Shown here piece after piece: positions 18,010 to 25,032 of a stretch of DNA of 26,896 bases. The translations under genes were made by a program, and so were the position numbers. Under the pieces are notes generated by a model. The model worked only from the letters and a program-made list of their open reading frames with translations, did no database searches and was not told where the DNA came from. The DNA comes from JBAUHN01 sp049680295 (GTDB lineage: Bacteria; Pseudomonadota; Alphaproteobacteria; Rhodobacterales; Rhodobacteraceae), in the NCBI GenBank assembly GCA_049680295.1, contig JBAUHN010000389.1, forward strand, positions 1 through 26,896, given 5' to 3'. Position 1 is the stretch's first letter. Every line of letters starts with the position of its first letter.

Positions 18010-18984
18010 TCAGTTCAGGAATGACGTATCAACCAGATCTGTTGATGACAGGCTGTCGATCTTGATCCGACCTAAATCGCGCCAGATCCCGATGGCATCA
18101 TCGATGGTCTGGCTCAGTACACCCGGCGCGTCCGGGGTGCCAAACATCTCGGTATTGCGGGCAATGTTCAGGTATTCAATACCAGTCGCGGCGGCTTTGA
18201 ATTCATTGGGGTCTTCCAGCCAGCCGCCGACACCATCCGCCATGATCTGATAGGCTTCGTCCGGGTTGGACTCGAGAAAATCGAGCGATCGCTGCCATGC
18301 ACGCACAAACCCCTTCAGTTCGGCCTCATGCTCGGCGGCAGTGCTGTCCAGAACAGCAACAACATCGACGATCAGCCCGGGTGTTTCAGCGCTGCTGACA
18401 AGAACTTTACCGTGGTCGGTCGCGGCCCCTTGGCTCAGATGCGGCTCCCATGTGACGGCGGCGTCCACCCGACCGGCGGTAAAGGCCAGCCCCGCATCGG
18501 TGGCAGTCATGTTGATCATCTCGACATCGGATTGGGTCAGCCCTTCGCGGCGCAGAAGCGCGTTGATAAAGAACTGCGACACTGAGCCTTCCTCGAAGGC
18601 GACAGACCTGCCTTTCAGATCTGCAACCGAACCGATATCCTTGTTGGCAACAACACCGTCACCTCCATTGGAATTATCCACGGCCAGAATGTACTTCAGC
18701 GGCTTGCCGTCGCGCATATAGGTCGGGAACTCATCGGCTGTGGAAGCCACGATATCAACCTGGCCCGCCATCAATGCTCCCATTTTCAATGGTGTGTTCT
18801 CCATGATCGTCAGTTCGATCTCGACGCCCTCTTCCGCGAAGAACCCCTTCTCCTGCGCGATGTAGAACGGGCCGTAACCAACCCATGTAGAGTGGGCGAG
18901 TTTAAGCGCTTCAGCATGTGCTGCCAGAGCTGACACAGACGTCAGGACACCCGCAATCAGTAAAGTTGTTAGCTTGCTAGTCAT
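18010..18984 (-). CDS. ABC transporter substrate-binding protein, NMT1/SsuA-like
   Basis: A 324-residue periplasmic binding protein. The ATG at 18984 is chosen because AGGAG lies just upstream and a signal peptide follows (MTSK, hydrophobic core, cleavage near A-A-H-A at about residue 24); the upstream in-frame start at 19071 would lie inside the deacetylase-family gene. The mature N-terminus reads A-H-S-T-W-V-G-Y-G-P-F-Y-I-A-Q-E-K-G-F-F, the standard NMT1/NitT/TauT opening. The central AFEEGSVSQFFI and R-V-D-A-A-V-T-W-E-P-H segments line the ligand cleft in the family. Known ligands include taurine, alkanesulfonates, thiamine precursors and urea- or guanidine-type compounds. The ligand here is not evident. 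Confidence 0.9.
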   Translation of the reverse strand: MTSKLTTLLIAGVLTSVSALAAHAEALKLAHSTWVGYGPFYIAQEKGFFAEEGVEIELTIMENTPLKMGALMAGQVDIVASTADEFPTYMRDGKPLKYILAVDNSNGGDGVVANKDIGSVADLKGRSVAFEEGSVSQFFINALLRREGLTQSDVEMINMTATDAGLAFTAGRVDAAVTWEPHLSQGAATDHGKVLVSSAETPGLIVDVVAVLDSTAAEHEAELKGFVRAWQRSLDFLESNPDEAYQIMADGVGGWLEDPNEFKAAATGIEYLNIARNTEMFGTPDAPGVLSQTIDDAIGIWRDLGRIKIDSLSSTDLVDTSFLN

Positions 18985-19004
18985 TTGGTTTTCTCCTGTT
19001 GGAC

Positions 19005-19904
19005 TTACTTTGGTTTTTGCACCCTGACCGGGGCGTCGTAGAATGGCACAGTGTCGATGCGCGGTGTCCACGATCCGTTTTCGACCACCTTGTTGACATG
19101 TGCGGCGATCTCTTCCATCGGCGCAAACCAGACGTCACCACGCGAAAGCACCTGCTCAAGAAATTCGCGCACGACAATCCAGCGCGACAGCCGACCCGTG
19201 GCAAAGGGATGCACAACTGGCACCCACAATCCGCCATAGGCATAGGCGGCGTTGAACTCTTCGATAAAGGCGCGCCATCCGTCCGAGGCGGCGCGGATCG
19301 GCATCATATAATCCAAGTCCATCGACTGAACATATTGTGGCCAGTCATCCAGCCCCCAATGGGAGGGAAGCTCAACCAGTAGTCCTGCACCTGTCTCAAG
19401 CAGATAGGGCTGATCATCGCCCATCAGCGAGGCATCATAGACAAAACCCGCCTCGGCCATCAGCCGTCCGGTGCGGTGCGAGAAATTGTACAAAGGCGCG
19501 CGAAAGCCGCGCGGCGCCTGTCCGGATATCTTCTTGAGGCTTTCATAGCTGCGCTGGAACCAATAGGTTTCTTCGCCATCATCCAGTTCGCTTGGGTGTT
19601 CATGTAGATATCCATGCTGGCCAATTTCATGCCCGCCCTTCAGAATCGTCTCAACGGCTTTTGGGTAATTTTCAACGCACCATGCAGGGATGAAGAATGT
19701 TTGTTTGATACCAAGCGCGTCGTAGGTGTCGACAATCCGCGGAATAGCCACCTCCGGTCCGTATTTCAGCATGGATATTGCCGAAACCCGGGTATGCCCG
19801 TCATTGGGATGGGCGATATGGATCAGGCTGTCTGCATCCATGTCAAAACTCACGCAGGCCGCACATTTTGCGCCGTTGGGCCAGGGAATTGGGTTTTTGA
19901 TCAT
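19005..19904 (-). CDS. Polysaccharide-deacetylase-family amidohydrolase, cytosolic
   Basis: A 299-residue NodB-fold protein without signal peptide or membrane segment. Metal and catalytic motifs are SFDMDADS (D21, D23), HGYLH (H97-x-x-x-H101) and FRAPLY (134-139). The usual extracellular chitin/peptidoglycan deacetylases are exported. Cytosolic relatives (PuuE allantoinase and HpPgdA-like proteins) act on small amides or ureides, so a small-molecule amidohydrolase is more likely. It shares a four-base overlap with the preceding SDR gene and is followed by the importer genes, which supports a catabolic role on the imported compound. Confidence 0.85.
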   Translation of the reverse strand: MIKNPIPWPNGAKCAACVSFDMDADSLIHIAHPNDGHTRVSAISMLKYGPEVAIPRIVDTYDALGIKQTFFIPAWCVENYPKAVETILKGGHEIGQHGYLHEHPSELDDGEETYWFQRSYESLKKISGQAPRGFRAPLYNFSHRTGRLMAEAGFVYDASLMGDDQPYLLETGAGLLVELPSHWGLDDWPQYVQSMDLDYMMPIRAASDGWRAFIEEFNAAYAYGGLWVPVVHPFATGRLSRWIVVREFLEQVLSRGDVWFAPMEEIAAHVNKVVENGSWTPRIDTVPFYDAPVRVQKPK

Positions 19905-20638
19905 GGCATGACACTCCCACCGTTAATGCCAATGCCTTGTCCGGTGATAAAATCGGCATCCGGCCCCATCAAAAAGGCTGCCATCGCAGCAATTTCTTCA
20001 GGTTTTCCAAATCGTTCTGCTGGAATGGCCAGCTCGCGCGCGCGCCATTCTGGTGACATATGCGCGACCCCCAGCATGTCGGTATCAATCGGCCCGGGGC
20101 ACAGCGCGTTGACCTTGATGCGCGGGCCAAACTCCTTGGCCCAGGAACGCATCAGCCCCATCACCCCATGCTTTGAGGCCACATATGGCGAAAACGTCTC
20201 GCGCCCAGATACTCCTAGATCCGAGGAGGTCAGAAGGATGCGCCCTTCGCGCCCCTCAAGACGTCGGATCGACTCTTTGCCAACAAGAAACGAGCCGCGC
20301 AGGTTGATGTTGATGACCCTGTCGAATTCCTCAATGCCGGTTTCAAGCAAAGGCTTTTCGTGGATGACACCGGCGCAATGCACCAGCCCGGTCAGCATTG
20401 GTGCATTACGGTCGATGTGCTCGAACAGCGCGACAACTGAGGCCACGTCCGACACATCCGCGACAACTGAAAGATGTCCCTTGCGATGTGGTGTCAGTGC
20501 CTCAAAGGTGCCTTTCGGCTCTCGGATATCACTGATGATCAGTTGCGCGCCCAGTTCAGCCAGTTTCGATGCACAGGCCGCCCCGATACCGCCATAAGCG
20601 CCGGTGACAAGCAGGATTTGACCGGCAAGCAGGCTCAT
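19901..20638 (-). CDS. Short-chain dehydrogenase/reductase (SDR), second of a tandem pair
   Basis: A 245-residue classical SDR. The cofactor loop is TGAYGGIG (12-19). The catalytic serine is in LTSSD (S139 by position), with Y152-x-x-x-K156 in YVASK. The usual N-N-A-G is replaced by HCAG (87-90). The acidic residue after the second strand (ISDIRE) suggests NAD rather than NADP preference. Its start overlaps the stop of the other SDR by four bases, and its stop overlaps the start of the deacetylase-family gene by four bases. It probably oxidises a hydroxyl on a pathway intermediate. It is not a close duplicate of its neighbour: the sequences differ throughout outside the fold motifs. Confidence 0.9.
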   Translation of the reverse strand: MSLLAGQILLVTGAYGGIGAACASKLAELGAQLIISDIREPKGTFEALTPHRKGHLSVVADVSDVASVVALFEHIDRNAPMLTGLVHCAGVIHEKPLLETGIEEFDRVININLRGSFLVGKESIRRLEGREGRILLTSSDLGVSGRETFSPYVASKHGVMGLMRSWAKEFGPRIKVNALCPGPIDTDMLGVAHMSPEWRARELAIPAERFGKPEEIAAMAAFLMGPDADFITGQGIGINGGSVMP

Positions 20639-21408
20639 GCCATCACCTCGCCCCGATCGAGCATGTAGGCCTGCCCTGTGATGTCGCGTGCCGCGTCCGA
20701 TGCCAGAAACAGGTAAAGTGCTGCCATGTCATCCGGTTCCAGTAATCCGCCCAGCACCTGCGCGCCGGTGATCTCATCCAGAAGCTCGTCCTCGGGCCGC
20801 CCCGTGGTTTCAGCCATTTTTGTCAGCGACAACATTGCCGCTTCGGTCTTGACCCAACCGGGGCAGACCGCGTTCACATTGATCCCCCTCGGCCCCAGTT
20901 CATGGGCCATGGACCGCATGAAACCCAGATTGGCATGTTTGCTGCTGACATAGGCCGAAAATTCTGGCACAGCAGTGCGGCTCCAGATTGAAGCTGTCAG
21001 AATGATGCGCGCCCCTGCCCCCATCTTGGGCAAGGCATGGCGGGTCATCAGAAATGTGCCATTGATGTTGATGTCGATGATCCGGGCAAAGGTATTCTCG
21101 ACCGCATCATCGGGATCATCTATCGGCGTGATCCGTTCAAGACCTGCGTTATTGACCAAGACGTCGATCTTTTCGATACTCTCAAGAGCTGCGGTGATCT
21201 GATCCCGGTCAGTGATGTCTGCCTGCACGGCGCGTGCCGACCCAAAGGCCGCCAGCGCCTTTGCCGCCTCACGTCCGTCACCGCTAGACAGGATCACCAC
21301 ATCGGCACCCGCCTTGGCAAAGCTCTTGGCTACGCCATAGCCGATCCCGCGACTGCCACCTGTGACCAACACCGTCTGCCCGGAAAAATCATAGGAAACT
21401 TTGCCCAT
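20635..21408 (-). CDS. Short-chain dehydrogenase/reductase (SDR), first of a tandem pair
   Basis: A 257-residue classical SDR with TGGSRGIG (16-23), VNNAG (85-89), catalytic S140 in LTAS, Y153 and K157 in YVSSK, and a C-terminal DITGQAYMLDRG segment. The residues after strand two (ILSSGDG) lack the usual acidic residue, which could mean NADP use or an atypical NAD site, so its cofactor may differ from the neighbouring SDR. It begins three bases after the agmatinase-like stop. Two SDRs plus a GMC oxidoreductase in one operon imply two or three successive alcohol oxidations, or an epimerisation by oxidation and reduction. Confidence 0.9.
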   Translation of the reverse strand: MGKVSYDFSGQTVLVTGGSRGIGYGVAKSFAKAGADVVILSSGDGREAAKALAAFGSARAVQADITDRDQITAALESIEKIDVLVNNAGLERITPIDDPDDAVENTFARIIDININGTFLMTRHALPKMGAGARIILTASIWSRTAVPEFSAYVSSKHANLGFMRSMAHELGPRGINVNAVCPGWVKTEAAMLSLTKMAETTGRPEDELLDEITGAQVLGGLLEPDDMAALYLFLASDAARDITGQAYMLDRGEVMA

Positions 21409-21411
21409 GAT

Positions 21412-22380
21412 CTAGGCTTCACGCGCATGCAGGATGCGACCAATCAGGTTCATCAAAAGCTGCGCCGCCAGCGTGCTGGTCGAACCGGTGGGGTCATAAT
21501 CCGGTGCTACCTCAACCAAATCGACGCCAACGATTTCGCCACGCTTGGCCAGTCCCGATATCAGCTCAAGTACCTCATAGTACAGAAACCCACCATGGCT
21601 GGGGGTGCCAGTGCCGGGAGCGATTGAGGGATCAAAGGCATCGATATCGATGGTTAGATAGTACCGCTTGCCCTCAGGGATGCGCGCCAGCATACCGTCC
21701 ACACCCATCGCCCGCATCTGCCGCACCGATTGGATGTCAGAACCCATCGCGCGGGCATCGACATAGCCTTCCTTAGCGGTCGAGGACACATTGCGAATGC
21801 CGATCTGGCTGAGGCCGGTCACATAGTTTTTCTCGGCAGCACGGCGCATCGGGTTGCCGTGACCAAAACGCACGCCGTGGCGCTCATCGACGAAATCGAG
21901 ATGCGCATCGATTTGCACCACATGGATCGGCGCCTGATCGTCAAAGGCGTTGATGCAGGGGATGTTGACCGAATGATCGCCCCCGATCACGACTGGTAAG
22001 GCTCCTGCCGCCAACATCTTGCGAACGCCAAATTCGATATTGGCGTGGCTCTGAATCGTGTCGGTATGCACGATGTCAGCGTCGCCAATATCCACGATCC
22101 TCGTTTTACCCGGCTCCAAATAGGTAACATCGTCCTCGTGGTCGTAGGCCCCCGCGTGCCCAAAAGCGAACAGCGTCGAGGCTTCGCGTATGGCCCGAGG
22201 ACCCATCCGCGCACCTGAACGCCACTGGCACCCGAAATCATAGTGTGCGCCCATGACGGCCACATCGGCATCAATCGCTTCCCAATCGCTAACATAGGTG
22301 TATTTGCCAAAGGTGCAGATGCCCACGAAAGGAAGGTTCAGACGGCCCGTTTCATAGCTGTTGGTGGTTTCATTCGACAT
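21412..22380 (-). CDS. Agmatinase-family ureohydrolase
   Basis: A 322-residue enzyme starting at the ATG at 22380 (AAGGGG upstream); a TTG seven codons earlier is possible but overlaps that ribosome-binding site. All binuclear metal ligands are present: H136 in GGDHS, D158/H160/D162 in DAHLDF, and D245/D247 in TIDIDAFDP, plus the late E in VEVAPDYD. The family hydrolyses a guanidino group to release urea (agmatine, guanidinobutyrate, guanidinopropionate, proclavaminate precursors, guanidine). The neighbourhood has no polyamine genes, so agmatine is not assured. It is the first gene of the eight-gene operon and is divergent from the LysR regulator. Confidence 0.92.
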   Translation of the reverse strand: MSNETTNSYETGRLNLPFVGICTFGKYTYVSDWEAIDADVAVMGAHYDFGCQWRSGARMGPRAIREASTLFAFGHAGAYDHEDDVTYLEPGKTRIVDIGDADIVHTDTIQSHANIEFGVRKMLAAGALPVVIGGDHSVNIPCINAFDDQAPIHVVQIDAHLDFVDERHGVRFGHGNPMRRAAEKNYVTGLSQIGIRNVSSTAKEGYVDARAMGSDIQSVRQMRAMGVDGMLARIPEGKRYYLTIDIDAFDPSIAPGTGTPSHGGFLYYEVLELISGLAKRGEIVGVDLVEVAPDYDPTGSTSTLAAQLLMNLIGRILHAREA

Positions 22381-22448
22381 AGTTTGCCCCTTGCTGACCA
22401 AACGGTATGAGCAAACGTTCTTTTGATATTGATCATTGTTTGAAATTT

Positions 22449-22470
22449 TACTTTGAGATAATTCAAAGTA
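22449..22470. promoter_or_regulatory. Perfect 8-bp inverted repeat abutting the lysR-type start codon
   Basis: TACTTTGA (22449-22456) and TCAAAGTA (22463-22470) are perfect inverted arms separated by GATAAT (22457-22462). The spacer resembles a -10 box and the second arm touches the LysR-family ATG at 22471. The 90-base divergent gap also holds a near-palindrome ATTGATCATT (22428-22437). A regulator bound here would cover its own promoter (autorepression) while acting on the divergent ureohydrolase operon. Function is inferred from position. Confidence 0.5.
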
Positions 22471-23400
22471 ATGAAGTCAGCCACCCAAACCCTTCAGGAT
22501 GTAGACCTCCGCTTGCTCAGAGTGTTTCAGAGCGTTGTCCGGCATGGCGGCTTTTCCGCAGCGCAGGATGAACTGGGCCTCACCGTGTCCACGGTTTCGA
22601 ACCATATTACGGCGCTGGAACAACGACTTGGTGTGAAACTGTGCCATCGCGGGCGGGGCGGCTTCCGGCTAACCGAACAGGGTAAGACAATCCATGCAGG
22701 GATGCTTGATCTGTTCGGTTCAATTGAGACTTTTCACAGCGCCGTCGGTGCCGCCAAGGAAACAATCACAGGCGTGGTCGAATTTGGTGCCGTGGACGCT
22801 CTGCACACGAATGAGCAGTTTCCGCTGGCCAAAGCCATTGGCGGATTTGTCAGAACCGCGCCCCAAGCCCGAATAAACCTTCACGTGGCCTCCCCACAGG
22901 AATTGTTACAAGGACTGCTGACGGGTCGGTTTCACGTGATCCTGACGCCTACGATAACTGCCACATCGCCAATTGAATCCCATCTTGTTTTCAAGGAATT
23001 TCAACAGCTTTATTGCGGCAAGGGGCACTCGCTGTTCGATCTTGAAGACCGGCAAATCACCCGTGAAATGCTCTCGCGCTATCCCTTTGTCGGTCGGAGT
23101 TATGAAAGCCCGCCCAGTCACGTCGGTCTAAATCTGCTCAGGCAGTCTGAGGTGTCTTACATGGAAAGCACCGCATTGATGGTGTTTTCCGGCGAGTTTC
23201 TGGGATATCTGCCCGACCATTATGCCGAACCTCATATTGAGGACGGTAAATTACGGGCTTTAGACTCTGTAAACGCCGGGTTTCACAATGACTTTTTCGT
23301 CTGCACCCATAAATCACACCGCAATCGTGGGGCAGTTCACTTTATGAAGCAGGTCATCGAAAATTGCAGTGATCGGAATGACGGTGGCAAGGCGACCTGA
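22471..23400 (+). CDS. LysR-family transcriptional regulator
   Basis: A 309-residue LysR protein with the N-terminal helix-turn-helix (about residues 11-70: LRLLRVFQSVVRHGGFSAAQ, then STVSNHITALEQRLG and LCHRGRGGFRLTEQG). A two-lobe periplasmic-binding-like effector domain follows (about 95-300). It diverges from the eight-gene ureohydrolase operon, the classical arrangement for a LysR activator of a catabolic operon that responds to substrate or an intermediate. There is no Shine-Dalgarno sequence before the ATG, and a -10-like GATAAT ends 8 bases upstream, so the message may be nearly leaderless. The IS6 remnant begins 8 bases after its stop codon, so the gene ends exactly at the edge of the block. 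Confidence 0.92.
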   Translation: MKSATQTLQDVDLRLLRVFQSVVRHGGFSAAQDELGLTVSTVSNHITALEQRLGVKLCHRGRGGFRLTEQGKTIHAGMLDLFGSIETFHSAVGAAKETITGVVEFGAVDALHTNEQFPLAKAIGGFVRTAPQARINLHVASPQELLQGLLTGRFHVILTPTITATSPIESHLVFKEFQQLYCGKGHSLFDLEDRQITREMLSRYPFVGRSYESPPSHVGLNLLRQSEVSYMESTALMVFSGEFLGYLPDHYAEPHIEDGKLRALDSVNAGFHNDFFVCTHKSHRNRGAVHFMKQVIENCSDRNDGGKAT

Positions 23401-23407
23401 TAGGATC

Positions 23408-23457
23408 GGTTTTGTCGCAAAGATTTCGTGACTTGAGAGGTTTTTGCGGTGGCGTTA
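23408..23457 (+). mobile_element. 50-bp remnant of the IS6-family terminus (inverted copy of 2732-2781)
   Basis: This stretch starts GGTTTTGTCGCAAAG and matches the reverse complement of 2732-2781 at 49 of 50 positions (one A/G difference in the tip). The match stops abruptly at 23457, where a different terminus begins. It is therefore the outer end of a second IS6 copy in inverted orientation to the first, truncated after 50 bases. Both matching tips face the catabolic block between them. Confidence 0.85.
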
Positions 23458-23620
23458 TGTTGATTTGCGCTGAGAACTGACCTGGTATCCCCATAAATTT
23501 TCACTGAGAATTGACCCATGCGAACCCGCTACCCTGACGCTATTGTTCGGGTAGATATGGAGTGATCGGCATGGGATTTTTAAGTGTCATCATACGTTGG
23601 GCATTGCGTGAAGGGATGCC
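23458..23620 (+). mobile_element. IS21-like terminus with a few codons of an IstA-like frame (fragment)
   Basis: Directly at the end of the IS6 remnant the sequence begins TGTTGATTTGCG and contains two near-identical 13-mers, CTGAGAACTGACC (23470-23482) and CTGAGAATTGACC (23504-23516), 34 bases apart. Repeated copies of such motifs at the tip are typical of IS21-family multiple terminal repeats. An ATG at 23571 opens MGFLSVIIRWALREGMP, which resembles an IstA N-terminus, but the resemblance ends there and the frame stops soon after. The right boundary near 23620 is approximate and the family call is from memory of motif style only. Confidence 0.4.
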
Positions 23621-24179
23621 AAAGCGGCGCAGCTTCTCATTGCCGTTTTGGTTTCTAAGGACTTCAGGGGCCTGATGAGATCTTTCATACAGAGTGTCGA
23701 TTTGAGGATCTGGCCAGTTCTCGACTTTGGATTCGGCCCTGACCCCGGAAGCCGAAAAGCGTCTTCACAGGCAATTCTCCGGTTTCTGGGGAACCGTCCA
23801 TTTTCCAAGTAGAACGTCGCGGCGGTTTTCACTCCTGCATCAAGAAAACGACTGAATAACTTCATTGGGAAACCTATTGCGGACTTTCGCCCATTTTGCA
23901 GCTTCGGCCGGAGTGAGCTCCAAGCCGCCCAATGCCGGTGCGGCATTGCCAAAGATGAAGGCGATCCCGAACCAGCCGTTTGCCTAACGATCTACGCAAC
24001 AGATATTTCGCTGTTTTGCGGATACGCCGACATCACCGCTTCAACAGCCGATGTTGAGGCACCGCGCCGCGAAATCTGACCGCGAGCCCAGATTCACCGA
24101 TGCTGCGCTGTTCTCGAAAGTCCAGTTTTATCATCGCGATCAAATCGGGGGATTGCCCGCCAAGGTAAAGGTAAATTCG
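23621..24179. other. Gene-poor stretch, probable decayed sequence
   Basis: About 560 bases between the IS fragments and the dienelactone-hydrolase-family gene. Several overlapping short frames are open on the minus strand, including a 47-codon stretch at 23840-23983 (containing GNAAPALGGLELTPAEAA and ending in a stop). None starts with a ribosome-binding site or shows a domain I recognise. It may be the eroded end of a gene cut by the insertions. I see no tRNA, terminator or repeat here. Confidence 0.4.
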
Positions 24180-24923
24180 TCAAGAACCGACACGGCCTTC
24201 CAGGAACTTCGTCAATTCTGCCCAGCTGTGGGTGTCGTCATCGGCGCTATAGTTTGGAAAGCCAAAGGCAGAGAACAAATGGCCGGCCCCCGGGTAGGTA
24301 TGTGGTTCAACGCTTCCACCAGCGAGTTCAACGTCATCCACGAAATTCGTAAGTCCGTTAATCTGTACCTGCGTGTCGGCCTCACCATGCGCCACGAAGA
24401 ACGGCGCAACATCGTCCGGCATCATCCGGTCATGGGTATCCGAGACGCGGCCCGAGAAAATGATGTATCCGTCTACGCCAAGCGCGTTGCCCGTACCTGA
24501 CCAGGCGAGTTCCATCGCAGCAATGGCCCCCATCGAATAGCCCATCACCAGCAGTGGACCCTCACTAATTTCGCGGGCTTCTGTGATCGCTGTCGATACA
24601 ATGGCGTTCATACGGTCCTGATCAGCAAGAAGTGCTTCCAATCCTGCCTGCTTGGCCTCCGTTGTTGTGGGGTTCTGGCCGACTGGGTAAAGATTGGCTG
24701 CGTAGCCCGTGAAGCCCAAGTCTGCCAACATTTCGGCGCGATCCTTTTCGTAGTCGCTCAATCCATTCCATGTCGGGAGGATCACGACCATTCCACGTGG
24801 GTCATCAGCGCGAGCGATGTAGCCCGAATGGGTTTCGTCACCGACGACGAATTCAGTGTCTTCCCCCGCCCAGGATACGGATGCGGTCAAGGCAAGTGCG
24901 GCGGTTATCATGAAGGATTTCAT
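24180..24923 (-). CDS. Exported dienelactone-hydrolase-family alpha/beta hydrolase
   Basis: A 247-residue protein. Of two nearby ATGs (24932 and 24923) the second is better placed: GGAG lies 9 bases before it but directly touches the first. A signal peptide is clear (MKSF, hydrophobic core, cleavage near S-V-S-W-A-G), so it acts in the periplasm. The alpha/beta-hydrolase triad is S130 in GYSMG (128-132), D183 in HGEADTQV and H215 in PGAGHLF. Classical dienelactone hydrolase uses a cysteine nucleophile; this one has serine, so a general esterase or carboxylesterase activity is more likely than lactone ring opening of a chlorocatechol intermediate. It is divergent from the winged-helix/TPR regulator, which may control it. 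Confidence 0.85.
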   Translation of the reverse strand: MKSFMITAALALTASVSWAGEDTEFVVGDETHSGYIARADDPRGMVVILPTWNGLSDYEKDRAEMLADLGFTGYAANLYPVGQNPTTTEAKQAGLEALLADQDRMNAIVSTAITEAREISEGPLLVMGYSMGAIAAMELAWSGTGNALGVDGYIIFSGRVSDTHDRMMPDDVAPFFVAHGEADTQVQINGLTNFVDDVELAGGSVEPHTYPGAGHLFSAFGFPNYSADDDTHSWAELTKFLEGRVGS

Positions 24924-25032
24924 GTTGTTCATCTCCAGTTCTCAAAAATTGGCAGATACGAATTTGCAAGTCCGCCTTGTCCCGCTAGACTGAGGTTATG
25001 GGCCCCGAAAATCCCGAAAGGCTGCCGAAGAA

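Noticed and set aside
19614..20597. 327-codon open frame antisense to the deacetylase-family and SDR genes
   Set aside because: It spans the boundary of two real genes on the other strand and is rich in low-complexity serine, proline and arginine, as shadows often are.
22402..22470. A guanidine riboswitch upstream of the ureohydrolase operon
   Set aside because: The gap is only 90 bases, AT-rich and lacks the long paired stems or ACGR-type loops expected of guanidine riboswitches.
23590..23952. 120-codon minus-strand frame in the gene-poor stretch
   Set aside because: No ribosome-binding site or family resemblance; neighbouring frames are equally open and it overlaps the IS21-like fragment.
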